A stretch of DNA of 64,000 bases from Lota lota (GCA_026745465.1 JACYXH010000722.1:174001-238000), one strand, 5' to 3'. Positions 22,111-34,741 are shown, numbered from the stretch's first letter. Translations and numbers: made by a program. The notes: generated by a model not told the origin, from the sequence alone.

Positions 22111-22244
22111 CTACAGTAATTGTGTGTTCCATGAATCTCAGCTAAAACATCTTTGTGATTATTGGAATGGAGAGGAGGGAACCAGTAGCAGAACAAACAA
22201 TGACTCCTTCCCCTCCTATCAGGTACATCCTGCTTCATAGGATA

Positions 22245-22246
<2 letters not shown>

Positions 22247-22315
<69 letters not shown>
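22247..22315. repeat. (TG)n microsatellite just 5' of the mucin-like gene
   Basis: About 70 bp of TG ends ten bases before the presumed start codon at 22325, so it lies in the 5'UTR or the proximal promoter. Confidence 0.95.
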
Positions 22316-22317
<2 letters not shown>

Positions 22318-22324
22318 GGACAGA

Positions 22325-22406
22325 ATGGCTGGCTGCAGGGTGAACATGCCGGGGGGATACCTCGTCCATGTTTTCATACCCATCCTAATATTTGCTGCTT
22401 CCTGCG
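22325..22406 (+). CDS. mucin-like gene exon 1 (signal peptide)
   Basis: MAGCRVNMPGGYLVHVFIPI then LIFAASCG. A hydrophobic core before a Ser-Cys-Gly cleavage-like end. Ends in phase 1 at a strong donor GTAAGT. Confidence 0.65.
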
Positions 22407-25400
22407 GTAAGTACAGCTTGAATATGACTGGAGGTTAACATGTAGTTAACCTTGTAGTTAACATGTAGTTAACCTTGTAGTTAACATGTAGTTAAGCTTG
22501 TAGTTAACATGTAGTGAAACTAGTTAACCTTTTAGTTAACATGTAGCTAACTAGTTAAAATTGTAGTCAACATGCAGTTAACTAGTTAAGCTTGTAGTTA
22601 ACATGTGGTTAAGCTTGTAGTTAACATGAAGCTAACCTCGTTGTTAAAATGTGGTTAACATGTAGTTAACTAGTTAACTACATGGATCAGTCTGGACCTC
22701 TCAGACCACATCCTGTACGCTACATGGTCTGGACCTCTCAGACCACATCCTGTACCTCTCAGACCACATCCTGTACCTCTCAGACCACATCCTGTACCTC
22801 TCAGACCACATCCTGTACGCTACATGGATCAGTCTGGACCTCTCAGACCACATCCTGTACGCTACATGGATCAGTCTGGACCTCTCAGACCACATCCTGT
22901 ACCTCTCAGACCACATCCTGTACCTCTCAGACCACATCCTGTACCTCTCAGACCACATCCTGTACGCTACATGGATCAGTCTGGACCTCTCAGACCACAT
23001 CCTGTACGCTACATGGATCAGTCTAGACCTCTCAGACCACATCCATCTCAGGTGGCGGGAGTTCTGGCCTTGACTGACAAACTCCTTCAGCCAGAAGTTC
23101 TGCTCGTTTAAAAGTTATTGAGTCCATATCTGCAATAACTTCCCTTATGGCTGTTCACTCTGCTTATGTCAGCGTTACCGCCCGTTGCTTCGGGAGACGC
23201 CATTGCTGTTTTGCCAGTGACAGCCTGTATTTTACGTAATCTACGGCGACCCAGGCCCTGATTGGCCCGTCTACATCTTCAACTAGGACACTGATTGGTT
23301 GATTACAGTAATTTTAGCGATGTGGTTTAATCAGACTGCATTGGCGCCGTTTACATCTTCAACTAGGACACTGATTGGTTGATTACAATGTAATTGATCT
23401 GGATGTAATGGCTTGATGTAGGTTGAGCTAGCAGCCGTGTAGCGATGTAGGTGTAGCGATCCATGTGTAGCTTGATGTAGCTTGATGTAGCTTGTAGCTT
23501 GATGTAGCTTGTAGCTTGATGTAGCTTGATGTAGCATGTTGCTTGATGTAGCTTGATGTAGCTTGATGTAGCATGATGTACTTGTGTAGCTTGTGTATGT
23601 GCTTGATGTATGTTGTAGCTTGATGTAGCTTGAAGTAGTAGCTTGATGTATGATAGCTTGAGCTTGATGATGTATGTAGCTTGTAGCTTGATGTAGCTTG
23701 ATGTAGCTTGTAGCTTGATGTAATGTAGCGTAGCATGAGTGTGTGGTGGAGCCGCAGCAGGCACATAAAGTCAATAGCAGTGTTTGCTAGAGGAGCTACG
23801 CCTGCACAGAACATAACGCCCTGTTGTTCTGCTGCTGTTGTAAACTGGAATCATACACGTAGTGTGTCCTAACCTCCTCTGCATCCTATCCATCCTCTTC
23901 TCCACTCTACATCCTCTCCTCATCCTCCTCTCTCTCTCTATCCTCTCTTCTCTCCTCTCTCCCTCTATCCTCTCCTCTCTTCCCTCCTCTCCTCTATCCT
24001 CTCTTCTCTTCCCTCCTCTCTCCTCCCCTCTATCCTCTCCTCTCTTCCTTCCTCTATCTCCCATCCGTCTGCGATCCATAAGACACCACCTCCACCCCCA
24101 TCTCGGTCTCCACGACGACCAAGGCCACCATCTCATCCCAGGGGGGTCCAGATGTGTCCCCACCTCTGAATGTCGCCTCCACCCTCACACCTGCCACCTC
24201 CCTCCCAGCATCTGAGACGTCTCCTCCTCCACCCACCTCTGACCTGACCAGCCCTCCACCCACCTCTGACCTGACCAGCCCTCCACCCACCTCTGACCTG
24301 ACCAGTCCTCCACCCACCTCTGACCTGACCAGCCCTCCACCCACCTCTAACCTGACCGGCCCTCCACCCACCTCTGACCTGACCAGCCCTCCACCCACCT
24401 CTAACCTGACCGGCCCTCCACCCACCTCTGACCTGACCAGCTCTCCTAACATCTCAGACGTCTCCAGCTCTCTCCCAACATCTCAGACTACCACCACCCT
24501 CAACACCACCCTACAGACAACCTCCAACACCTCAGGTTGGTGTTCCAAGTGATGTCACTTCCACGTCACTGACATATAAACTATGACATCACTGCAAAAA
24601 GTATTAAATTACAGTACAAAGTATGACATCATCTTACAAAATGACATCACTGCAGAAACTATGATATCACCTTAGAATGTTTGACATCAAAGTACAATGT
24701 CTGAGATCACCTTCTAACTACGATACCGCCTTGAAAACTATCACCGTATGAAGTATGACATCACTGCATAAACCTTGACATCACCGTATGAAGTATGACA
24801 TCACTGTACAAATCATGACATCACCAGTCAACCTAATCAAGAAACTGTCAATAAGATGTAGGATGGATGGACCAGCAGCTCCATCATAACTCTGAGAACC
24901 GTTGTGTGTTCATGTTCTCCTGTTCTCCTCCTGTTCTCATGTTCTCCCCATGTTCTCCTCATGTTCTCCTCATGTTCTCCGCCTGTTCTCATGTTCTCAT
25001 GTTCTCCCCATGTCCTCCTCCTGTTCTCATGTTCTCCTCCTGTTCTCATGTTCTCCTCCTGTTCTCCTGTTCTCCCCATGTTCTCCTCCTGTTCTCATGT
25101 TCTCCTCCTGTTCTCATGTTCTCCTCCGGTTCTCATGTTCTCCTCCTGTTCTCATGTTCTCCCCATGTTCTCCTCATGTTCTCCTCATGTTCTCCTCCTG
25201 TTCTCATGTTCTCATGTTCTCCCCATGTCCTCCTCCTGTTCTCATGTTCTCCTCCTGTTCTCATGTTCTCCTCCTGTTCTCCTGTTCTCCCCATGTTCTC
25301 CTCCTGTTCTCATGTTCTCCTCCTGTTCTCATGTTCTCCTCCGGTTCTCATGTTCTCCTCCTGTTCTCATGCTCTCCTCAGCTGCTCCTCCGCCCACGGA

Positions 25401-26589
25401 GGTGGAGGTGCTGGAGGAGGACGGAGGACAGGGGCTGAGTGCGGGCCTGGTAGCCATCATCACCATCATGTCCATCATGGTGGTGCTGGTGGTGCTGGTG
25501 GTGGTCAGCCGGTCTGTGGGCTGCCTGAAGCCCCCGTTTGAGCGTCTGGACAACATGCCGCTGGTAGGGATGTCTCCTCTAGTGATAGAGCTCTGATGTC
25601 TCCTCTAGTGATAGAGCTCTGATGTCTCCTCTAGTGATAGAGCTCTGATGTCTCCTCTAGTGATAGAGCTCTGATGTCTCCTCTAGTGATAGAGCTCTGA
25701 TGTCTCCTCTAGTGATAGAGCTCTGATTCCTCTAGTGATAGAGCTCTGACGTCTCCTCTAGTGATAGAGCTCTGATGTCTCCTCTAGTGATAGAGCTCTG
25801 ATGTCTCCTCTAGTGATAGAGCTCTGATGTCTCCTCTAGTGATAGAGCTCTGATGTCTCCTCTAGTGATAGAGCTCTGATGTCTCCTCTAGTGATAGAGC
25901 TCTGATGTCTCCTCTAGTGATAGAGCTCTGATGTCTCCTCTAGTGATAGAGCTCTGATGTCTCCTCTAGTGATAGAGCTCTGATGTCTCCTCTAGTGATA
26001 GAGCTCTGATGTCTCCTCTAGTGATAGAGCTCTGATGTCTCCTCTAGTGATAGAGCTCTGATGTCTCCTCTAGTGATAGAGCTCTGATGTTTCCTCTAGT
26101 GATAGAGCTCTGATGTCTCCTCTAGTGATAGAGCTCTGATGTCTCCTCTAGTGATAGAGCTCTGATGTCTCCTCTAGTGATAGAGCTCTGATGTCTCCTC
26201 TAGTGATAGAGCTCTGATGTCTCCTCTAGTGATAGAGCTCTGATGTCACCTCTAGTGATAGAGCTCTGATGTCTCCTCTAGTGATAGAGCTCTGATGTTA
26301 AACCTGGTAAACCATGGGCTCCTTTCAACAGTTAGCTACGCAGCAGTGAGGTTAGGGCATCTTGTAAAGCTGAAGGATGACCGCTACAGAATTATGAATT
26401 AAGAATAATCATATTAGTAGTAACAATTACAGCATATTTAAGAGGGGACAGTAGAATTTCCTGCACAAAGGAATGTATCTTGTATCGTGTTTTTAACTCC
26501 AGTTTTTTGTTAATATTTGTTACGTTTTTTTCTTCTTCCAGGAGAGCCTGAATGAAGAATCACCGTTTGCACATAAATATTACAAATAA
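22325..26589 (+). CDS. mucin-like single-pass membrane protein, four exons
   Basis: Unrecognised gene. Exons 22325-22406, 24083-24535, 25382-25563 and 26542-26589 join in phase to 765 nt, 254 codons plus stop. It predicts a signal peptide (HVFIPILIFAASC), a Thr/Ser/Pro-rich ectodomain with a nine-residue tandem repeat (TSDLTSPPP), a membrane segment at about residues 200-220 (LVAIITIMSIMVVLVVLVVV) and a short tail with FERLDNMPL and an acidic ESLNEESPF. This layout is that of a small sialomucin-type adhesion or signalling protein. I cannot assign it to a named family and infer no function beyond that. The splice sites are inferred from phase and consensus; the exon 2 acceptor (CATAAG) is the least sure. 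Confidence 0.65.
22430..22680. repeat. GTAGTTAACATGTAGTTAAC minisatellite
   Basis: About 14 imperfect 16-20-bp units of TTGTAGTTAACATGTAGTTA, with many HpaI-like GTTAAC palindromes. Starts about 25 bases after the exon 1 donor. Confidence 0.88.
22683..23050. repeat. 19-bp CTCAGACCACATCCTGTAC repeat in higher-order units
   Basis: CTCAGACCACATCCTGTAC is repeated singly (19 bp) or with an inserted GCTACATGGATCAGTCTGGA (about 42 bp). Some 16 copies. Confidence 0.92.
23051..23400. other. unique intron sequence with one 81-bp-spaced direct repeat
   Basis: TCTACATCTTCAACTAGGAC followed by ACTGATTGGTTGATTACA occurs near 23271 and again near 23352. No other feature seen. Confidence 0.6.
23400..23740. 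repeat. 11-bp AGCTTGATGTA minisatellite
   Basis: About 27 copies of AGCTTGATGTA with degenerate TTGTAGCTTG copies. The minus frames (TSSYIKLQAT) are artefacts. Confidence 0.9.
23868..24062. repeat. CCTCTCTTCC-type pyrimidine tract
   Basis: About 190 bp of TCCTCTCTT/CTATCCTCT units, ending some 20 bases before the exon 2 acceptor of the mucin-like gene. Confidence 0.85.
24083..24535 (+). CDS. mucin-like gene exon 2 (Thr/Ser/Pro ectodomain)
   Basis: Reads (D)TTSTPISVSTTTKATIS to TLTPATSLPASETSP, then the nine-residue repeat and a Thr-rich end (TTTTLNTTLQTTSNTS). It is a dense candidate O-glycosylation region with several N-linked sequons (NLT, NTT, NTS). Phase 1 in and out. The acceptor is AAG; the donor GTTGGT is weak. 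Confidence 0.6.
24225..24440 (+). repeat. 27-bp coding VNTR, ~8 copies
   Basis: Units contain CCTCTGACCTGACCAGCCCT and then CCACCCA, encoding TSDLTSPPP with N-for-D and G-for-S variants. The N variant creates an NLT glycosylation sequon. Period 27 keeps the frame, as in mucin VNTRs. Confidence 0.92.
24536..24900. other. intron with degenerate ATGACATCACTG repeats
   Basis: About 24570-24830 holds some 12 spaced copies of TATGACATCAC in roughly 25-bp units, too diverged for a clear array. Confidence 0.6.
24910..25380. repeat. TGTTCTCCTCCTGTTCTCA minisatellite ending at an acceptor
   Basis: About 470 bp of TGTTCTCATGTTCTCCTCC units with a roughly 220-bp higher-order repeat (24950-25170 and 25165-25380 are near copies). 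The last unit forms the acceptor CTCTCCTCAG of exon 3. Confidence 0.92.
25382..25563 (+). CDS. mucin-like gene exon 3 (transmembrane)
   Basis: Reads (A)APPPTEVEVLEEDGGQGLS, then the membrane segment VAIITIMSIMVVLVVLVVV and SRSVGCLKPPFERLDNMPL. Phase 1 in, phase 0 out. The donor GTAGGG opens a 26-bp array. If unspliced, the frame ends VGMSPLVIEL-stop. Confidence 0.65.
25564..26297 (+). repeat. 26-bp minisatellite at a donor site, ~28 copies
   Basis: Highly uniform units contain TGATGTCTCCTCTAGTGATA and then GAGCTC. The first diverged unit contains the exon 3 donor (CTGGTAGGGATGTCTCCTCT). Confidence 0.95.
26542..26589 (+). CDS. mucin-like gene exon 4 (cytoplasmic tail end)
   Basis: After TTTTTTTCTTCTTCCAG, the codons ESLNEESPFAHKYYK and TAA follow in the phase left by exon 3. 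The strong acceptor and in-phase short tail support it. AATAAA at 26585-26590 overlaps the stop codon. Confidence 0.55.
   Translation, partial: ESLNEESPFAHKYYK

Positions 26590-26590
<1 letters not shown>
26585..26590 (+). terminator. AATAAA overlapping the stop codon
   Basis: TACAAATAAAATG: the stop codon TAA lies inside the AATAAA hexamer. If used, the 3'UTR would be only some 20 bases. A later signal may be used instead. Confidence 0.4.
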
Positions 26591-27632
<1,042 letters not shown>

Positions 27633-27639
27633 GTGGAGA

Positions 27640-27764
27640 GTTTGAAGTCTAACATGAAGCCATAAAATACAACGCAATAAATCCAATGGCCAAGACGTTC
27701 GTGCTGTCACAACTGTTGGAGTCGAACAAGTTGTCCCCGGAGGAAGCCCGAAGGAGAGGATAGA
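27640..27764 (+). other. candidate untranslated first exon of the PDE4 gene
   Basis: The start is unknown. A good donor GTGAGT follows at 27765. A 25-codon upstream frame (MAKTFVLSQLLESNKLSPEE..., 27686-27763) ends one base before the donor, so it cannot continue into the next exon. I treat the segment as 5'UTR spliced to 31704. Alternatively it belongs to an unrelated transcript. Confidence 0.3.
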
Positions 27765-28924
27765 GTGAGTACTTCAACTCTTCCTTGTGTTGGCGGACAC
27801 AGAGTTTAAAGTTTTGCCTGGTGTTAAAGTCCCTCAGATTCCCGAATAATCAATTCCCTCCGTGATTGATCTCCGCTAATCCATTGTGTAGACGGCCGAG
27901 TTCAGGAAGGGTTCTGTAGGTGCGGGCTCTCCGTGGTCTTGAGCTGTGACTGGGATTCAAGTTCACTATGTGGCCATAGTGTCAAACCCTACGACGCGCC
28001 TGGAGTCTTGGAGAGACAATATCCGCGTCCTCTCTTTTGCGTAGTCAATATTGCGTTTAACACCATAACAATTATAATTCCGCAAAACTGTAATAATCTG
28101 CCAAAGAAGTGTCAGGAGATGTAAGGTAATATATGTCCAGCAGATGGCGCGCATGTCCAAATCTCCAATCAAGTTCTCTCTTAATCTGTTTGGTTTGCTG
28201 ACATTGAAACGTTGTCTGTAGTAAAGGGTTCGTCTTCACCTGTTGAAACAAGATGTGGTTTAAAAGGTTGCTGGGCTCTTTTCGTAGACCTGCTTGATTC
28301 TGTTCGATACACTTTTATTCTGTATTATGCCAAGCATTTCACCATTGCTCACACTAATAGGTTAAGTAGGGAATGGTTAATAATCGTTACTTAATATTAC
28401 TTGAAACAATAATTTGGTTTGTGAAAAAACAGACAATAGTTCAGAAGTACACACACAGACGCACACATGCTTTTGTGGCCTATATTAATTTCGGAGAAGT
28501 TATAAATCATTATTTGAAATACTAAAGTCTGATGTTCTGTTGTGAGCTTCAAAAGCCCAATGTGTGGAAACGTGGGCGCTGTAGACCACTAGTATGTTGC
28601 TCTCGTGAGTCTTGGGTAAAGATTGCTCCAGACTGAACCTTCAGGGCGAGGAGTGGGCCACCAGGTCAGCACGCTGACTCAGAGTTGTGCGTCACGAGAA
28701 CGAACCCATCCTTACGAGATGACTTTATGATCTGATTGTGGAGGATTATAAAACTGTAAACTGTTGAGATTCTCGCCAGAATCACAACATCTCAGCAGGA
28801 AGGCCAACACCTTCCCTTGTTCCGTTAAATACACGAGTCTAGTGACAGGGTCAGGGGTCAGGGTCAGGGTGTATTCTCCCAGCTGAAGGGTCTGGGTTCG
28901 ATCCCCAATGTCCTCAGTCTACCT
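27765..28924. other. unique intronic or intergenic sequence
   Basis: More than 1 kb without tandem repeats, unusual for this window. I see no coding exon in it. Confidence 0.6.
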
Positions 28925-29925
28925 GTAGGCATCCTAGAGTAAGATGCTCCCTGACCCCTACCTGCTCCTTAATGACCTGTCTCTGTACTGTCTAACCCCT
29001 ACCTGCTCCTTAATGAGCTGTCTCTGTTCTGTCTAACCCCTACCTGCTCCTTAATGACCTGTCTCTGTACTGTCTAACCCCTACCTGCTCCTTAATGACC
29101 TGTCTCTGTACTGTCTAACCCCTACCTGCTCCTTAATGACCTGTCTCTGTACTGTCTACCCCCTACCTGCTCCTTAATGACCTGTCTCTGTACTGTCTAA
29201 CCCCTACCTGCTCCTTAATGACCTGTCTCTGTACTGTCTAACCCCTACCTGCTCCTTAATGACCTGTCTCTGTACTGTCTAACCCCTACCTGCTCCTTAA
29301 TGACCTGTCTCTGTACTGTCTAACCCCTACCTGCTCCTTAATGACCTGTCTCTGTACTGTCTAACCCCTACCTGCTCCTTAATGACCTGTCTCTGTACTG
29401 TCTAACCCCTACCTGCTCCTTAATGACCTGTCTCTGTACTGTCTAACCCCTACCTGCTCCTTAATGACCTGTCTCTGTACTGTCTAACCCCTACCTGCTC
29501 CTTAATGACCTGTCTCTGTACTGTCTAACCCCTACCTGCTCCTTAATGACCTGTCTGTACTGTCTAACCCCTACCTGCTCCTTAATGACCTGTCTCTGTA
29601 CTGTCTAACCCCTACCTGCTCCTTAATGACCCGTCTCTGTACTGTCTAACCCCTACCTGCTCCTTAATGACCCGTCTCTGTACTGTCTAACCCCTACCTG
29701 CTCCTTAATGACCTGTCTCTGTACTGTCTAACCCCTACCTGCTCCTTAATGACCTGTCTCTGTACTGTCTAACCCCTACCTGCTCCTTAATGACCTGTCT
29801 CTGTACTGTCTAACCCCTACCTGCTCCTTAATGACCTGTCCCTGTACTGTCTAACCACTACCTGCTCCTTAATGACCTGTCTCTGTACTGTCTAACCCCT
29901 ACCTGCTCCTTAATGACATTGATTC
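28925..29925. repeat. 41-bp minisatellite, ~24 copies
   Basis: Near-identical units contain ACCCCTACCTGCTCCTTAAT and then GACCTGTCTCTGTACTGTCTA. Single-base variants (CCGTCTC, GAGCTG) mark a few copies. Confidence 0.96.
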
Positions 29926-30014
29926 ACAGTATTGACAGTAAGATTGTTGGATGAAAGCTAAATAAACAAATAGTAATAAGTAGTCTTACTAAAGACATTT
30001 TACTTACTCTACCC

Positions 30015-31640
30015 TTGTGTGCGTTGGACTATAGTGTGTCTGTGTGTTGTTGGACTATAGTGCGTCTGTGTGTTGGACTATAGTGTGTCTGTGTGTTGTT
30101 GGACTATAGTGCATCTGTGTGTTGTTGGACTATAGTGTGTCTGTGTGTTGTTGGACTATAGTGTGTCTGTGTGTTGGACTATAGTGTGTCTGTGGGTTGT
30201 TGGACTATAGTGTGTCTGTGTGTTGTTGGACTATAGTGCGTCCGTGTGTTGGACTATAGTGCGTCTGTGTGTTGGACTATAGTGTGTCTGTGTGTTGGAC
30301 TATAGTGCGTCTGTGTGTTGGACTATAGTGCGTCTGTGCGTTGTTGGACTATAGTGCGTCTAAGTTGTTGGACTATAGTGTGTCTGTGTGTTGGACTATA
30401 GTGTGTCTGTGTGTTGTTGGACTATAGTGTGTCTGTGTGTTGTTGGACTATAGTGTGTCTGTGTGTTGTTGGACTATAGTGTGTCTGTGTGTTGGACTAT
30501 AGTGCGTCTGTGTGTTGGACTATAGTGTGTCTGTGTGTTGGACTATAGTGTGTCTGTGTGTTGTTGGACTATAGTGTGTCTGTGTGTTGGACTATAGTGC
30601 GTCTGTAAGTTGTTGGACTATAGTGTGTCTGTGTGTTGTTGGACTATAGTGTGTCTGTGTGTTGGACTATAGTGCGTCTGTGTGTTGGACTATAGTGTGT
30701 CTGTGTGTTGTTGGACTATAGTGCGTCTAAGTTGTTGGACTATAGTGTGTCTGTGTGTTGGACTATAGTGTGTCTGTGTGTTGTTGGACTATAGTGTGTC
30801 TGTGTGTTGTTGGACTATAGTGTGTCTGTGTGTTGTTGGACTATAGTGTGTCTGTGTGTTGGACTATAGTGCGTCTGTGTTGGACTATAGTGTGTCTGTG
30901 TGTTGGACTATAGTGTGTCTGTGTGTTGGACTATAGTGCGTCTGTAAGTTGTTGGACTATAGTGTGTCTGTGTGTTGTTGGACTATAGTGTGTCTGTGTG
31001 TTGGACTATAGTGCGTCTGTAAGTTGTTGGACTATAGTGTGTCTGTGTGTTGTTGGACTATAGTGTGTCTGTGTGTTGGACTATAGTGTGTCTGTGTGTT
31101 GTTGGACTATAGTGTGTCTGTGTGTTGTTGGACTATAGTGTGTCTGTGTGTTGGACTATAGTGTGTCTGTGTGTTGTTGGACTATAGTGCGTCTGTAAGT
31201 TGTTGGACTATAGTGTGTCTGTGTGTTGTTGGACTATAGTGTGTCTGTGTGTTGTTGGACTATAGTGTGTCTGTGTGTTGGACTATAGTGTGTCTGTGTG
31301 TTGTTGGACTATAGTACGTCTGTGTGTTGGACTATAGTGTGTCTGTGTGTTGTTGGACTATAGTGCGTCTGTGTGTTGGACTATAGTGTGTCTGTGTGTT
31401 GTTGGACTATAGTGCGTCTGTAAGTTGTTGGACTATAGTGTGTCTGTGTGTTGTTGGACTATAGTGCGTGTGTGTGTTGGACTATAGTGTGTCTGTGTGT
31501 TGTTGGACTATAGTGCGTCTGTAAGTTGTTGGACTATAGTGTGTCTGTGTGTTGTTGGACTATAGTGTGTCTGTGTGTTGGACTATAGTGTGTCTGTGTG
31601 TTGTTGGACTATAGTGTGTCTGTGTGTTGTGCGTTGTTGG
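30015..31640. repeat. 23/26-bp minisatellite, ~65 copies
   Basis: Units contain GTGTCTGTGTGTTGTTGGAC and then TATAGT. A GTT deletion gives 23-bp units, and GCGTCTAAGTT copies recur about every 300-450 bp, indicating block amplification. Ends about 65 bp before the exon at 31704. Confidence 0.96.
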
Positions 31641-31703
31641 GGTGTTCTGTAGTGTATTGGTCAACAGGAAGTGTGTTAATGTCAAACTTCCTCTTTCTTC
31701 CAG

Positions 31704-31752
31704 CTGCTCTGCTCTGCTAACCAGAACGGTGCTAACGATGTCCTGCTACAAG
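31704..31752 (+). CDS. pde4c: candidate start exon of a PDE4 long isoform (MSCYK)
   Basis: A 49-bp exon follows CTTCCTCTTTCTTCCAG and precedes GTACACAC. ATG at 31738 gives MSCYK and leaves phase 0. This continues as RRESLPAVQHVVRRRFSG in the exon at 36234, which in turn ends in the phase of the PDE4 exon at 62537. Coding bases are 31738-31752; the rest would be 5'UTR. Support is splice consensus, phase and order only. Confidence 0.45.
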
Positions 31753-31756
31753 GTAC

Positions 31757-31761
31757 ACACA

Positions 31762-31821
<60 letters not shown>

Positions 31822-31858
31822 CACACACTACACACACACACACACACCTATACACACC

Positions 31859-31892
<34 letters not shown>

Positions 31893-31928
31893 TACACACA
31901 CACACACACACACACACCTATACACACC

Positions 31929-31993
<65 letters not shown>

Positions 31994-32001
31994 CACAGAC
32001 A

Positions 32002-32038
<37 letters not shown>

Positions 32039-32480
32039 TACGCACACACTACACACACACACACCTATACACACACACCTATACACACACACTACACACA
32101 CACACACACCCATACACACACACACACACACACACCTATACACACACACACACACACCTATACACACACACACCCATACACACACACACACACACCTATA
32201 CACACACACTACACACACACTACACACACACACCCATACACACACACTACACACACACACACTTATACACACACACCTATACACACACACACACACTCAT
32301 ACACACACACTCACCTATACACACACACACACTCACCTATACACACACACACACACACCCATACACACCCATACACACACGCACACACACGCACACACAC
32401 ACACACACCCATACACACGCACACACGCACACACACACCCCCCCCACACACACGCACACCCATACACACCCACACACATA
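31757..32480. repeat. (CA)n-rich tract with CTATACACAC units
   Basis: About 720 bp of CA repeats interrupted by CCTATACA, CCCATACA and CACTACA. It starts at the donor of the exon ending at 31752. Confidence 0.95.
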
Positions 32481-32559
32481 ATCTGTCACAGTCTTCTACA
32501 CACCTATATTTTCACACAAAACAAAAAATAGACATATTGCATACAGATCCCTACTAGCA

Positions 32560-32724
<165 letters not shown>

Positions 32725-32989
32725 TGTATATATCAGTGTAGTAGTACTATGTGTATTTAGTGTAATTCTTACCAGTGACTCATAGCACGTAACGGTGGCT
32801 GGATTTACAGCTTGTGTGTCAGATGATTATCAGTCAACAATAGATCAGTATTCATGTCATATATCCTGATTCAATCAGGCTAACCAGAGCTAATCAGTAG
32901 CAGCTTTGATTAATATTTAATAATGTGTGTGTTTATGTTAATGCAGTCCTAGGTTGTCCCTCAGCCAACAAGCAGCCTCCTGCTGTCCA

Positions 32990-33641
32990 CTAGTACACAC
33001 ACACGCACGCACTGACACACACACATGCACGCACTGACACACACACACACACACGCACGCACTGACACACACACATACACACACACGCACGCACTAACAC
33101 ACACACACACACGCACTGACACACACACACACACACACATGCACGCACTGACACACACACACACGCACGCACTGACACACACACACACGCACACACTAAC
33201 ACACACACACACACGCACGCACTGACACACACACACACGCACTGACACACACACACGCACACACTAACACACACGCACTAACACACACACACACACACGC
33301 ACTGACACACACACAGACATGCACGCACTGACACACACACACACACACGCACTGACACACACACGCACGCACACACTAACACTCACACACACACACGCAT
33401 GCACTGACACACACACACGCACACATGCACGCACTAACACACACACACACGCACGCACGCACGCACTAACACACGCACACACACACGCACGCACACACTA
33501 ACACACACACACACACGCATGCACTGACACACACACATGCACGCACTAACACACACACACACACACACGCCACACGCACGCACGCACGCATGCACTAACA
33601 CACGCACACACACACACACTCACTAACACACGCATGCACTG

Positions 33642-33681
<40 letters not shown>

Positions 33682-33782
33682 ACTGACACACACACACGCA
33701 CGCACGCATGCACACTAACACACACGTACTTACGCACACACGCACGCACTAACACACATACACGCACGCACACACGCTCGTG
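32990..33782. repeat. GCACGCACTGACACACACAC repeat
   Basis: About 800 bp of CA dinucleotides with regularly placed GCACGCACTGAC or GCACTAAC elements. Open frames on both strands are artefacts. Confidence 0.93.
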
Positions 33783-33839
33783 TGTGTGACAGATGGATCT
33801 CACTGGATCTTGGACGGCTGTTCCTAAAACACAGAGTAG

Positions 33840-34063
33840 AATACTCTCTCTCTCTCTCCCTCCTCCTCCTCCACCTGCTCCTCCTGCTCCTCCTCCTCCC
33901 GCTCCTCCTCCTCCCGCTCCTCCTCCCCCTGCTCCTCCTGCTCCTCCTCCTCCACCCGCTCCTCCTCCTCCTGCTGCTCCTCCTCCTCCCGCTCCTCCTC
34001 CTCCCGCTCCTCCTCCTCCTCCTCCCGCTCCTACTCCTCCTCCTCCTGCTCCTCCTCCACCCG
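33840..34063. repeat. CT then CTCCTCCTCCCG repeat
   Basis: About 220 bp of GCTCCTCCTCCTCCC units, coding-like only because it is a trinucleotide-type repeat. Confidence 0.93.
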
Positions 34064-34310
34064 CTTAGTGGGTGGTGGTTCGTGGGTGGTGGGTGGTGGG
34101 TGGTGGTTAGTGGGTGGTGGGTGGTGGGTGGTGGGTGGTGGGTGGTTGTTGGTGGGTGGTGGCTGGTGGGTGGTGGGTGGTGGGTGGTGGGTGGTGGGTG
34201 GTGGTTAGTGGGTGGTGGGTGGTGGGTGGTGGTTAGTGGGTGGTGGTTAGTGGGTGGTGGGTGGTGGGTGGTGGTTAGTGGGTGGTGGGTGGTGGCTGGT
34301 GGCTGGTGAT
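34064..34310. repeat. GGGTGGTGGGTGGT repeat, G-quadruplex-prone
   Basis: About 245 bp of GTGGGTGGT / GTGGTTAGTG units on the + strand, next to a pyrimidine block of the opposite strand bias (33840-34063). It forms a sharp C-to-G skew switch. Confidence 0.93.
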
Positions 34311-34514
34311 TGGCCAGCAGCAGCGGCCACAGGTGTTTGAAGCCAGCCGGTAATCACCTCCCCCACCGGCCGTTTAATCTGATCTCATCACACACTCTGC
34401 TGGCGCTCCGCTAACGCTCAGCTAACGCTCAGCTAACGCTCAGCTAACACGCTACCTGGAGTGCAAAGTAGGGGGGACAGGTTTTCCAGAGCGTCTTACA
34501 CTCTTTTAGCACGG

Positions 34515-34580
<66 letters not shown>

Positions 34581-34703
34581 CGTATGTGTGTGTATCTCTG
34601 TTTTAGAGATATGACGCCCTCTTCATCAACCTCTCCCTCTTTCTCTTTCTCACTCTCTCTGCCCCCTCATTCTTACTCTCGCTTTCTCCCCCTCTCCCTG
34701 TAC

Positions 34704-34741
<38 letters not shown>

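Noticed and set aside
27686-27763. 25-codon frame MAKTFVLSQLLESNKLSPEE as the start of a protein
   Set aside because: TAG occurs one base before the donor, so it cannot be spliced onward; kept only as a possible uORF in a 5'UTR exon.
31624-32481. 285-codon ORF over the CA tract
   Set aside because: Apart from the short exon at 31704 it is His-Thr translation of a CA microsatellite.
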